In this document: piece after piece, positions 32,882-39,862 of the stretch
Numbering within the stretch: the first letter of the stretch is position 1
How the letters are laid out: the number at the start of each line of letters is the position of its first letter
Source: GCA-016699835 sp964543905
Lineage (GTDB): Bacteria; Planctomycetota; Phycisphaerae; Phycisphaerales; UBA1924
DNA length: 64,000 bases
Reading direction: 5' to 3'
Assembly: GCA_964543905.1 (NCBI GenBank)
Contig: CAZIZO010000002.1
Coordinates: forward strand, 372,001-436,000
The notes under the pieces: model-generated
The model's database searches: none
Seen by the model: only the letters and a program-made list of their open reading frames with translations
What the model was told of the DNA's origin: nothing
Made by a program: the position numbers and the translations under genes

Positions 32882-34642
32882 ATGCCCCTCCGCCTCTACA
32901 ACACCCTCACCCGCCGCCTCGAACTCTTCATCCCGCGTGACCCCGCGCGCGTCACCTTCTATACCTGCGGCCCGACGGTCTACGACTACGCCCACATCGG
33001 CAACTTCCGCTCCTTCCTCGCCGCTGACGTGCTTCGCCGATGGATCGAGAGCCCGCTCTGCGAGTTGGCAACGTCGCCCAAGGGCGGGATGCCTGTGCCA
33101 CCGGTCCACAAAGGCCCAAGGCACGTCGTCCACGTCATGAACATCACCGACGTCGGACACATGACCGACGACGCCGAGGGCGGCGAGCACGGCGAGGACC
33201 GCATGGCCGTCGCCGGCAAGCGCCTCGCCGAGGCTAAAAAATCCGGCAAACTCCCCCCCGGCGTCGCGCTCGACCCCACCAACCCCTACGACATCGCCCG
33301 CTTCTACGAGGCCGCGTTCAAGGAAGATAGCCGCAAACTCGGCCTCAAGGTCATCCTCGACGGCGACAAGGACCCCACGCTCAACCCCCGCGCGACGGAG
33401 AACGTCCCCGGCATGATCGCCGTCGTTGAGAAACTCATCGAGCGCGGCTTCGCCTACGTCGTGGGCCAGCCCGGCTCGCGCGTCGTCTACTTCGACGTGC
33501 AGAAGTTCGCCCCCTATGGCACGCTCAGCGGCAATACGCTCGACCAACTCCGCTCCGGCGCGGGAGGTCGCGTCGACGAAGGCAACCAGGCGACCAAGAA
33601 GCACCCCGCCGACTTCCTCCTCTGGAAGGAAGACCCCAGCCACATCATGAAGTGGGATTCGCCCTGGGGCAAGGGCTATCCGGGTTGGCACATCGAGTGC
33701 ACCGTGATGAGCGCCCGCCGCCTCCTCGGCGACGCCGAGTTCCGAAACCTGCTCACGCAGCACCAAGCCCCCGCCGCCATCATCGACCTGCACAGCGGCG
33801 GCGAGGACAACATCTTCCCCCACCACGAGTGCGAGATCGCCCAGAGCAGTTGCGCCTTCTGCGCCGACCCTTCGCACGGCACCTTCTCCACCATGTGGTT
33901 CCACCCTCGCTTCCTGCTCGTCGAAGGCACGAAGATGAGCAAGAGCAAGGGGAACTTCTACACCCTGCGCGACCTGCTCGACAAGGGCATCGAGCCCGCC
34001 GCCATTCGCCTCGAACTCATCAAAACCCATTACCGCAGCAACGCGAACTTCACGTTCCAAGGGCTCATGGAAAGTGAGGGACAACTCCAGCGCTGGTTGG
34101 CCGCACTCAATGCGATGGAGTTTGTCGATGAGACGCGCTCCGTATCGAGCGACCAAGCCAGCAACCTCGATGCACTTTGCCAGAGCATTCAAAGTACGTT
34201 CGCAGAAGCGATGAACTCAGACCTCAACGTTGCCGTGGCCATCGCAGAAGCGAACCGCCTTCTCAGAGAGGCAACCGCGATCCTTGGCATTAACCCCTTC
34301 GAGCGAACGGAGTGGAAGACTCGTTCGCAGGGATTCCGACCGGGACGACCGTTGCGTCACGCATCGCTTCAACACGTGGTCCGCCTCGCACACTCGCTCA
34401 TTGCCGTCTTCGGTCTGGACGACGTGTCGATGTCCACGAGCAACACAGCCACCACCTCCGACATCGGCCTCTTCATCGGCATCGCCCCCGACGCCACCAT
34501 CAACGCCAAACTCGAAGAACGCCGCGCCGCTCGCGCCGCCAAGGACTTCAAGAAGTCCGACCAGATCCGCGACGAACTCCTCGCGATGGGCTATGCCATC
34601 AAGGATGTCGCCGGCGGCAAGGTCGAAGTGACGCGGCGATAA
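32882..34642 (+). CDS. cysS: Cysteinyl-tRNA synthetase
   Basis: Charges tRNA(Cys); 586 residues against a usual 460-500. CGPTVYDYAHIGN is the HIGH-type motif (HIGN here), zinc ligands lie in TCGPTV, HIECTVMS and HHECEIAQ, and TKMSKSKGN is the KMSKS loop. About 25 residues (from IESPLCELA to VHKGPR) interrupt the normally continuous LRRW...HVVHVMNITDVGHMTDD and are encoded by a small palindromic segment. The helical and anticodon part around 34040-34440 is near 52% GC in sampled lines, lower than the flanks, hinting at mosaic origin. The KKSDQIRDELLAMGY tail is normal. The start at 32882 follows a TACCCT box; a frame open from 32819 is rejected. Confidence 0.95.
   Translation: MPLRLYNTLTRRLELFIPRDPARVTFYTCGPTVYDYAHIGNFRSFLAADVLRRWIESPLCELATSPKGGMPVPPVHKGPRHVVHVMNITDVGHMTDDAEGGEHGEDRMAVAGKRLAEAKKSGKLPPGVALDPTNPYDIARFYEAAFKEDSRKLGLKVILDGDKDPTLNPRATENVPGMIAVVEKLIERGFAYVVGQPGSRVVYFDVQKFAPYGTLSGNTLDQLRSGAGGRVDEGNQATKKHPADFLLWKEDPSHIMKWDSPWGKGYPGWHIECTVMSARRLLGDAEFRNLLTQHQAPAAIIDLHSGGEDNIFPHHECEIAQSSCAFCADPSHGTFSTMWFHPRFLLVEGTKMSKSKGNFYTLRDLLDKGIEPAAIRLELIKTHYRSNANFTFQGLMESEGQLQRWLAALNAMEFVDETRSVSSDQASNLDALCQSIQSTFAEAMNSDLNVAVAIAEANRLLREATAILGINPFERTEWKTRSQGFRPGRPLRHASLQHVVRLAHSLIAVFGLDDVSMSTSNTATTSDIGLFIGIAPDATINAKLEERRAARAAKDFKKSDQIRDELLAMGYAIKDVAGGKVEVTRR
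33066..33100. repeat. Palindromic insertion inside cysS
   Basis: TGGCA and TGCCA arms flank an inner CGCCC-AA-GGGCG hairpin and a GGGATGCCTG spacer. It lies exactly in the 25-residue stretch that ordinary CysRS lacks, so an in-frame insertion is inferred. Confidence 0.4.
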
Positions 34643-34737
34643 GGCCGAAAGCGCCCAATGACAAAGGGCCAAAGCGCCAAATGGGAGTAACGACCACGTG
34701 CCTCCGACTTGGCGCTTTGGCCCTTTGCTCTTCGGCC
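34643..34737. repeat. Long perfect inverted repeat between converging genes
   Basis: CAAAGGGCCAAAGCGCCAA (34662-34680) and its exact complement (34709-34727) form a 19-bp stem with a 28-nt loop; outer arms GGCCGAA (34643) and TTCGGCC (34731) can extend it. It begins right after the cysS stop and ends just before the stop of the opposite gene, so it may act as a two-way terminator. The word structure also resembles a mobile palindromic repeat. Confidence 0.65.
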
Positions 34738-34742
34738 ATTTG

Positions 34743-34937
34743 CTACGCCCGCCGCATCGCCCCCACCATCTGCTCAAGGTTCCGCTCGCGGTGATAATCA
34801 CTCACCACGAACATCGCATGGATCGCCCCCGGCAACCAAAAGCACAGCGTCAGCACCAGGTTCACGAGCGCCTGGAACCACTTCCCGCACGAAAGCACCG
34901 CCATCGGCGGCAACAGAATCGCAAGCACATACCGCAC
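34743..34937 (-). CDS. Pmp3/YqaE-type small membrane protein
   Basis: A 64-residue proteolipid-like protein with two membrane helices: RYVLAILLPPMAVL, a short GKWFQ turn, then VNLVLTLCFWLPGAIHAMFVV and a charged tail. This is the pattern of the UPF0057/Pmp3 family (LLAIxLPPLAV...LNxLLTxxGxxPGxIHAxxVI), implicated elsewhere in membrane-potential and stress tolerance. The GTG at 34937 has TTGGAG 7 nt upstream; the ATG at 35006 would add 23 residues foreign to the family. Confidence 0.8.
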   Translation of the reverse strand: MRYVLAILLPPMAVLSCGKWFQALVNLVLTLCFWLPGAIHAMFVVSDYHRERNLEQMVGAMRRA

Positions 34938-35026
34938 GGCCAATCTCCAAAGCGGGCAGCGAGCGCCCGCCGGATCTTGCTCGGAGTTTCGCCCTCCGGG
35001 TTCCACCCGCTTCTTCGCCGCAATGT

Positions 35027-35055
35027 TTGGACTTTGATCGGCACTCGCCTACCCT
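35027..35055 (+). promoter_or_regulatory. Sigma-70-type promoter of the DUF1579-type gene
   Basis: TTGGAC (35027-35032) and TACCCT (35050-35055) are separated by exactly 17 nt. The leader would be about 43 nt and carry AGGAG, in contrast to the leaderless TACCCT genes. Confidence 0.6.
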
Positions 35056-35104
35056 TTCCGCTCACGGGGCATCCCGCCCCGGCAACACACACAGGAGCAA
35101 TGCA

Positions 35105-35860
35105 ATGAGGAAGGCGAATCTCGTATCGGCGTTGGTCAGCGTGGTCGGTCTCACCGTCTCGAGCGCATGGGCCCAGAACAAGAAAGAAGAGCCCAAGTCG
35201 GACGCCGGCCATTCGCAGCCCGCGCCCGCCAAGAAAGACGACAAGACGACGGCCAAGCCCGCCGACATGGGCATGCCCCCCGAGATGATGGCCGCCATGA
35301 TGCCCAACGAGAATCACAAGGTTCTCGAAGGTCTCGCGGGCGACTGGGACGCCAAGATGTCCTTTACCATGGCCCCGGGCATGCCCCCCACCGAAGGCAC
35401 CGGCACCATGAGGGCCATGATGATCCTCGGTGGTCGCCAACTCCACCAGTCCTTCAAGGGCACCTTCATGGGCATGCCCTTCGAGGGCGCGGGCACCACC
35501 GGCTACAACAACGTCACCAAGCAGGTCGAGTCCACCTGGTCTGACAACATGGGCACCGCCACCATGTTCTCCGTCGGCACCATGGACCCGTCCATGAAGT
35601 CCTTCACCGTCACCGGCTCCTACGACGACCCGATGCAGGGCAAGGTCACCATGCGCCAGATCACCACCATCACCGACAAGGATCACTACAAGATCGAGTT
35701 CTTCAACAAGACTTCCGACGGCAAGGAGTTCAAGTCCGGCGAGATCACCGCTACCCGCAAGGGAGCCGCCAAAGGCGAATCCAAGGGTGAGGTCGGCACC
35801 CAGAGCAAGGCCGAGTCCGCCAAGAAGGAAGCCCCCGCTCCGGCTCCCGCCAAGAAGTAG
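35105..35860 (+). CDS. Secreted DUF1579-type protein
   Basis: A 251-residue exported protein. The signal peptide MRKANLVSALVSVVGLTVSS ends at AWA|QN and is followed by a Lys/Pro/Ala-rich linker. The core is HKVLEGLAGDWDAKMSFTMAPG...EGTGTMRAMMILGGRQLHQSFKGTFMGMPFEGAGTTGYNN in outline, the layout of the DUF1579 lipocalin-like family; function unknown. The C-terminus is a low-complexity Lys/Ala/Pro tail. AGGAG lies 7 nt before the ATG, and an intrinsic terminator lies about 100 nt after the stop. Confidence 0.85.
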   Translation: MRKANLVSALVSVVGLTVSSAWAQNKKEEPKSDAGHSQPAPAKKDDKTTAKPADMGMPPEMMAAMMPNENHKVLEGLAGDWDAKMSFTMAPGMPPTEGTGTMRAMMILGGRQLHQSFKGTFMGMPFEGAGTTGYNNVTKQVESTWSDNMGTATMFSVGTMDPSMKSFTVTGSYDDPMQGKVTMRQITTITDKDHYKIEFFNKTSDGKEFKSGEITATRKGAAKGESKGEVGTQSKAESAKKEAPAPAPAKK

Positions 35861-35896
35861 GACTCGACGCCTCCAAACCGAGAGAACTCTCCACAG

Positions 35897-35930
35897 CCTC
35901 GTGGGGCGGGTGTCCCCACCCGACTCGACC
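35897..35930. repeat. Palindromic repeat element, copy A
   Basis: GGGCGGGTG-TCC-CCACCCG hairpin preceded by CCTCGTG and followed by ACTCGACC, 36 nt after a stop codon. The same element recurs at 39543 (copy C) and, diverged, inside aroDE at 31507 (copy B). Confidence 0.55.
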
Positions 35931-35958
35931 CCTTCTTTATCGTCCTCAGTGCCCAACC

Positions 35959-35989
35959 AAAGGACGCGAGTAATACTCGCGTCCTTTTT
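35959..35989 (+). terminator. Rho-independent terminator
   Basis: A 13-bp perfect stem AAAGGACGCGAGT/ACTCGCGTCCTTT with an AAT loop, ending in TTTTT, closes the DUF1579-type transcription unit. Confidence 0.88.
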
Positions 35990-36040
35990 CATTGTCTCCT
36001 GTTTACGTCACTCCGCGCCGTGGTTCCCTCGAGACTACCT

Positions 36041-36448
36041 TCACTCCACCGCCGTCCACACCACCTTCTGCTTTGCGTCATAGAGCGCCAACGTCGCGCC
36101 CCCCTTGGGCATCACGCCGAGGAACGCGCGGTTGTTCCCCGCCGCGTCCGCCAGCCCGATCCGTGCCGCATCCTTGGTCGCGCCGATGAACACGCGCGTC
36201 GCGCCCTCGCCGTCCCCCAGCCGAACGCCCGGCCCATCCTTGCCCAGCGTGATCTCCACGCACGAGGCGCCGTCCTCGTTCAGCATGGCCAACCGAGGCA
36301 CGCCGGACTTGGTCATCTCGAGCACCGCACGGACCCGTCCGCTCTTGTCCACCAGCCGAAACTCCTGCGACTCAATCGCCCGCACGCGGACTTCCGCCAG
36401 TTCTCGCTCCACCGCCGCCAGCCGCTGCTGCAAGGATCGCTTCGCCAT
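36041..36448 (-). CDS. Beta-repeat protein of unknown function
   Basis: A 135-residue protein. The N-terminal 30 residues (MAKRSLQQRLAAVERELAEV) form a probable coiled coil. The rest is four or five repeats of about 25 residues of the form LxDxxGxxRAxL (FRLVDKSGRVRAVLEM, LAMLNEDGASCVEI, VRLGDGEGATRVFI, IGLADAAGNNRAFL, LALYDAKQKVVW), likely a small beta-solenoid. I know no function. AGGAG lies 6 nt before the ATG, which is only 14 nt after the rpiB stop, so it is the last gene of the Sua5-phosphatase / rpiB unit. Confidence 0.75.
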   Translation of the reverse strand: MAKRSLQQRLAAVERELAEVRVRAIESQEFRLVDKSGRVRAVLEMTKSGVPRLAMLNEDGASCVEITLGKDGPGVRLGDGEGATRVFIGATKDAARIGLADAAGNNRAFLGVMPKGGATLALYDAKQKVVWTAVE

Positions 36449-36462
36449 CGCTCGCTCCTCTC

Positions 36463-36927
36463 CTACTCGGTCACGGTCGCCGGGTCCTGTCCGCGCTCGA
36501 TGGCGATGATCTTGTTGATCCGGCGCGAGTGCCGACCGCCCTCGAACTTCGTCGCGATCGCCACTTCCACGATCTTCTCGATCAACTTCTGCCCGAGCAG
36601 ATCGCCCGACATGCAGATCACGTTCGCGTCGTTGTGGCTCCGACTCAGTTGCGCCGTGAGTTCGTCGTGCACCACCGCCGCCCGTACGCCCTTCACCTTG
36701 TTCGCCGCGATCGACATCCCCACTCCCGTCCCGCACACGAGCACGCCCAGCGACCCGCGTGTGTTCGCGACGGCGTTGGCCACCGCGTACGCCCGCTCGG
36801 GGTAGTCGCACGGGGCGCCGTTGCAGTCGCCCAGGATCTCCGCCTCCTGGCCCTCGCGCCGCAGTTTTTCCAGCAGTTGCCGGATGGCCGTCGTTCCGCG
36901 ATGATCCGCGCCGAGGAACACTTTCAT
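36463..36927 (-). CDS. rpiB: Ribose-5-phosphate isomerase B
   Basis: A pentose-phosphate enzyme interconverting ribose 5-phosphate and ribulose 5-phosphate, 155 residues. It has MKVFLGADHRG, the base-bearing VLVCGTGVGMSIAANKVKGVRAA with the catalytic-type Cys, ARxHNDANVICM in the form SRSHNDANVICM, and the C-terminal FEGGRHSRRI. GGAG lies 6 nt before the ATG at 36927. It follows the Sua5/phosphatase fusion on the same strand, mirroring the Bacillus ywlC-ywlE-ywlF order. Confidence 0.93.
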   Translation of the reverse strand: MKVFLGADHRGTTAIRQLLEKLRREGQEAEILGDCNGAPCDYPERAYAVANAVANTRGSLGVLVCGTGVGMSIAANKVKGVRAAVVHDELTAQLSRSHNDANVICMSGDLLGQKLIEKIVEVAIATKFEGGRHSRRINKIIAIERGQDPATVTE

Positions 36928-37044
36928 GGGCGTCTCCAAATGCAGCGGTCCTGCCGCCGCCGTGTGAAAAGGTAGTTCCCGTGCCGTCCAATTGCGAGCG
37001 AGTCCAAGCCGGGACGCTCCCCGACCAGCCTCCCACCTACGGCC

Positions 37045-38202
37045 CTAGCCCTTCGTCGCGCCGTCCCCCCGTCGCTCGCCCCCGCCTCCGCCCAGCCGCT
37101 CCCGCAGAATTCCCATCATCCGCTCCGCCGTTTCCAGATACAGCGACACCGGCCCGCCGATCGGGTCGGGAATGTCTCGCCCCGTTGGGTCCAGCGTCGT
37201 GACCCGACCCTTCGCGCTCGGCAGCATGGTCAGCACCGCGCGCACGTGCCCGCTCGTCATCCCATAGATCTCGTCCGCCTCGGCGATCATCGTCGGTGTC
37301 AGCCCCTTCGAGAGCCGGCTCGTCGGCCTCGCTCCCAACTCCTCCAACGCCACGATCGCCTCGGGCGAGATCGCGTCCCCATCCGGCGCGTGCGCACCCG
37401 CCGACATGAACCTCGTCGGAATCTTCGCCCCGGCCAACTCGTCAAACACCTTCGTTGCGAGCGCCTCCGCCATCGGGCTTCGGCACGTGTTCCCCGTGCA
37501 CACAAAGAGCACCCGCCGCTCCATTTTCCGATGGATCGTTCGTGCATCCAGCGCCCCTTCGCCCTCGACGGCATACCCCCCCGCCGCCGTCAGGCGCACC
37601 GTCGTGGACGGCTTGCCGAGCCGCGTTGGTCCATCGTCCACCATCAGCACCACGCCCAGCGCCGCCGCCCGCTCCTCCGCAGCGGCCGGGATCGTTCGGT
37701 CCGCCCCCCATCCCAGCGCCCAGAGCCGATGCACCATGCACGCCCCCCCCGCCAACTCCAGAATCTCTCGGGTCATCTCGTGATCGGGCACGCGCACGCC
37801 GACCACCCCCCCGCGATCAAAAACGCCCGTCGCGACCCCCAGTGCCGCCGTCACTTCACGCGCCCTCGACTCCCCGGCTTCCCACAATAAACGCACCGGC
37901 CCGGGCGTCAATCGTGCGATCGCGCGCCGGTGCACCGCCGACTCGGGCCGGAACACCTCCAACACACGCTCCGACGCCGCCGCGTGCCACGTGAACGCCG
38001 GCCCATCGTTCGCACCCGCGCCGATCGTCGCGCGCACGCGCTCCACCGACCCGGCGTGCGTCGCCAGCGCCGCCACGCCATATACCGTTTCCGTCGGCAA
38101 GACCACCAGCCCGCCCGCGCGCAGGGCCTCAGCCGCCGAGGCGACCGCCTTCCCACGGTCCTCCGACGCTCGTATCCGCAAGATGGGTGGTGATGACGGC
38201 AC
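37045..38202 (-). CDS. Fusion of Sua5/YrdC/TsaC domain with LMW protein phosphatase
   Basis: A 385-residue two-domain protein. Residues about 1-210 form a YrdC/TsaC-like domain (GGLVVLPTETVYGVAALAT, PGPVRLLWEAG, KPSTTVRL), normally making threonylcarbamoyl-AMP for the t6A tRNA modification. From about 235 comes a low-molecular-weight protein-tyrosine or arginine phosphatase with P-loop VLFVCTGNTCRSPMAEAL (C-x5-R) and the general-acid region LDPTGRDIPDPIGG. Both active-site motifs look intact. The GTG at 38202 has AAGGA 6 nt upstream and a TACCAT box 17 nt upstream; the frame is open to 38310. The rpiB gene follows. Confidence 0.85.
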   Translation of the reverse strand: MPSSPPILRIRASEDRGKAVASAAEALRAGGLVVLPTETVYGVAALATHAGSVERVRATIGAGANDGPAFTWHAAASERVLEVFRPESAVHRRAIARLTPGPVRLLWEAGESRAREVTAALGVATGVFDRGGVVGVRVPDHEMTREILELAGGACMVHRLWALGWGADRTIPAAAEERAAALGVVLMVDDGPTRLGKPSTTVRLTAAGGYAVEGEGALDARTIHRKMERRVLFVCTGNTCRSPMAEALATKVFDELAGAKIPTRFMSAGAHAPDGDAISPEAIVALEELGARPTSRLSKGLTPTMIAEADEIYGMTSGHVRAVLTMLPSAKGRVTTLDPTGRDIPDPIGGPVSLYLETAERMMGILRERLGGGGGERRGDGATKG

Positions 38203-38219
38203 GAATGGTCCTTCGCCCG

Positions 38220-38225
38220 ATGGTA
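38220..38225 (-). promoter_or_regulatory. TACCAT -10-like box for the Sua5-phosphatase gene
   Basis: TACCAT on the minus strand is 17 nt before the GTG, giving a short leader of about 10 nt that includes AAGGA. Confidence 0.35.
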
Positions 38226-38323
38226 GCGAATTGTTCGGACGTCCGCACCCCCTTGATCGTGTTTGGTCTTTGATAAGTCGAGCCTCGATCGATTCACGTT
38301 CGTGCCGCATCCGTTCACACCCC

Positions 38324-38329
38324 TATCCT
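38324..38329 (+). promoter_or_regulatory. TATCCT -10-like box upstream of the prepilin
   Basis: TATCCT lies 10 nt before the ATG of a 43-codon upstream frame (38340) and about 140 nt before the prepilin ATG. Confidence 0.35.
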
Positions 38330-38339
38330 CTCCATTGCA

Positions 38340-38471
38340 ATGGCGTTTGCGGCCTCCCGGGAACCGCAAGCCCATTTCGGCTCGAACATTCCCGGGCGGT
38401 ACGCGCGCCGCTCGTTTCTTCCTCGCGCGGCGGGTGTGATTCCTTCGTCCTTTACGGAGCAGCGGCCATGA
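38340..38471 (+). CDS. Possible upstream leader ORF (43 aa)
   Basis: An open frame of 43 codons (MAFAASREPQAHFGSN...) whose TGA overlaps the prepilin ATG as ATGA. It begins 10 nt after a TATCCT box. Its RNA contains an 8-bp CCCGGGAA/TTCCCGGG inverted repeat (38356-38396). The peptide matches no family. It may be a translated leader coupling to the prepilin, or simply an open frame in a GC-rich leader. Confidence 0.3.
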   Translation: MAFAASREPQAHFGSNIPGRYARRSFLPRAAGVIPSSFTEQRP

Positions 38472-39517
38472 TTCCTCGGATCTGCGGGCGGTCTTCCCTT
38501 GCCTCTCGTCGCGCCTTCAGCCTCGTCGAGTTGCTCGTCGTCATGGCCATCATCGCCATCGTCATCGCCCTCGTCCTCCCGGCCATCGGCAAGGCTCGCG
38601 AGTCCGCCAATCGTGCCGACACCCTCAGCGTCTGCTCCCAACTCTCCCAAGCCATCTCCCAGTTCAAGATCGACAACAACGGCTTCAACCCCGGTCGCTT
38701 CTCCGCCGCCGACATGGGGCACAGCGAAAACGTCAACCAGGGTTTCACCACCTGGCACAACGTCATGCTCGACCTCATGGGCGGTGAAGCCCCCGCGCCC
38801 TCCGCCAACACCCTCGCCAACATCGGCCCTCGCACCTCCGGCACGCCCCAGATCCTCGTCGACATCGGTCTCATCGGCAGCCCCAAGGCCAACAAGGGCT
38901 ACTTCAAGCCCCGCGCCAAAAACTTCCCAGGCTCCGACCCCGCCCGCGGCTTCGGCCTCGCGTCCACGGGCAACAACCGTCTTCTCCCGTCCCTCGTTGA
39001 TTCCTGGGGCAACCCCATCATGGTCTGGATGGCCGACACCACCATCAAGAACTGGGACGCCGACCCCACCGTCGCCCAAAAGGACCGCCTCGTGTCTCCC
39101 ACATGGAACGATCGCCCGGGCGTCTTCTATTGGGCCGCCAACGCCGGCGTGCTCAAGTCCACGGGCTTGGGCGGCTCCAACGCCAACGTCGTCAACGACA
39201 GCATGATCGGTTCCGCCGCCGCGCCCGCCGCCAACTCTCCCCAAATCCAAACCCTCATCACCATCCTCGGCAGCCCCACCATCAACAACGCCAGCACGGG
39301 GAACCCCGCCACCATCTACCCCACCGCGCCCCGCGGCGAGTACATCATCCAGTCCGCGGGCCAGCGCGGGCACTTCTTCGGGAAGGCCCGCAAAAACGAA
39401 GACGCCACCGGCTGGGCCGGCGGCAACCAACTCACCTATGACGCCGGGGCCCGCTCCTCCCCGCCCCGCGATCAAGCACTCACCGCCGACGACATCCTCG
39501 TCTCCGGTGGCGGCTAA
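38468..39517 (+). CDS. Type II/IV prepilin-like protein (N-terminal methylation motif)
   Basis: A pseudopilin of 349 residues. The class III signal RRAFSLVELLVVMAIIAIVI has the usual hydrophobic stretch with Glu5 of the mature part. The residue before the cut is Ala where Gly is usual, so cleavage would be between RA and F. The rest is a globular domain with low-complexity Asn/Gly/Ala stretches, as in planctomycete H-X9-type prepilins of unknown role. No secretion ATPase or peptidase is adjacent. GGAG lies 8 nt before the ATG. It is followed by palindromic copy C. Confidence 0.85.
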   Translation: MIPRICGRSSLASRRAFSLVELLVVMAIIAIVIALVLPAIGKARESANRADTLSVCSQLSQAISQFKIDNNGFNPGRFSAADMGHSENVNQGFTTWHNVMLDLMGGEAPAPSANTLANIGPRTSGTPQILVDIGLIGSPKANKGYFKPRAKNFPGSDPARGFGLASTGNNRLLPSLVDSWGNPIMVWMADTTIKNWDADPTVAQKDRLVSPTWNDRPGVFYWAANAGVLKSTGLGGSNANVVNDSMIGSAAAPAANSPQIQTLITILGSPTINNASTGNPATIYPTAPRGEYIIQSAGQRGHFFGKARKNEDATGWAGGNQLTYDAGARSSPPRDQALTADDILVSGGG

Positions 39518-39542
39518 CAAAGCCCTCTCTCACGTCCCGGTC

Positions 39543-39572
39543 CCGGGCGGGTGCAGCACCCGACTCGCCCTT
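39543..39572. repeat. Palindromic repeat element, copy C
   Basis: CCGGGCGGGTG-CAG-CACCCGACTCG shares the GGGCGGGTG...CACCCGACTCG frame with copy A; the variable loop differs. It sits 26 nt after the prepilin stop. Confidence 0.5.
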
Positions 39573-39679
39573 TCGACCAGCCCGCGTTGACGCGGCGGGT
39601 CATGGTCCCTCCGAGCATGCGGCGTTCAACACCCGCGTCGGCGCGTGTTGTCGTGCCTGGAGAGCCATCGACGCCCGAT

Positions 39680-39850
39680 CTACTTCTTCTTCTGGCTCTT
39701 GTCCGCGCTTGCCCGTCCGGCTCCGGGCACCCGCTCGCGGAAGAACTCAAACACGCCCGCGTACGCGTTCTTCACCGCATACAGCCCCGGCCGCACCTGT
39801 TGCAACCGGAGCGGAAGGTCCTTCGATCGTTGTATCCCGCTCGGAATCAT
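39680..39850 (-). CDS. Small basic protein downstream of the patatin gene (56 aa)
   Basis: Starts MIPSGIQRSKDLPLRLQQVR, continues PGLYAVKNAYAGVFEFFRERV and ends KSQKKK. It has 56 residues and a basic tail, with no membrane segment. The ATG at 39850 has AAGGG 4 nt upstream and is 12 nt past the patatin stop, so the two are likely cotranscribed. Third positions are G/C-rich, supporting coding. I recognise no family; the gene is easily missed because of its size. Confidence 0.6.
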   Translation of the reverse strand: MIPSGIQRSKDLPLRLQQVRPGLYAVKNAYAGVFEFFRERVPGAGRASADKSQKKK

Positions 39851-39862
39851 GGTCCCTTCCGG

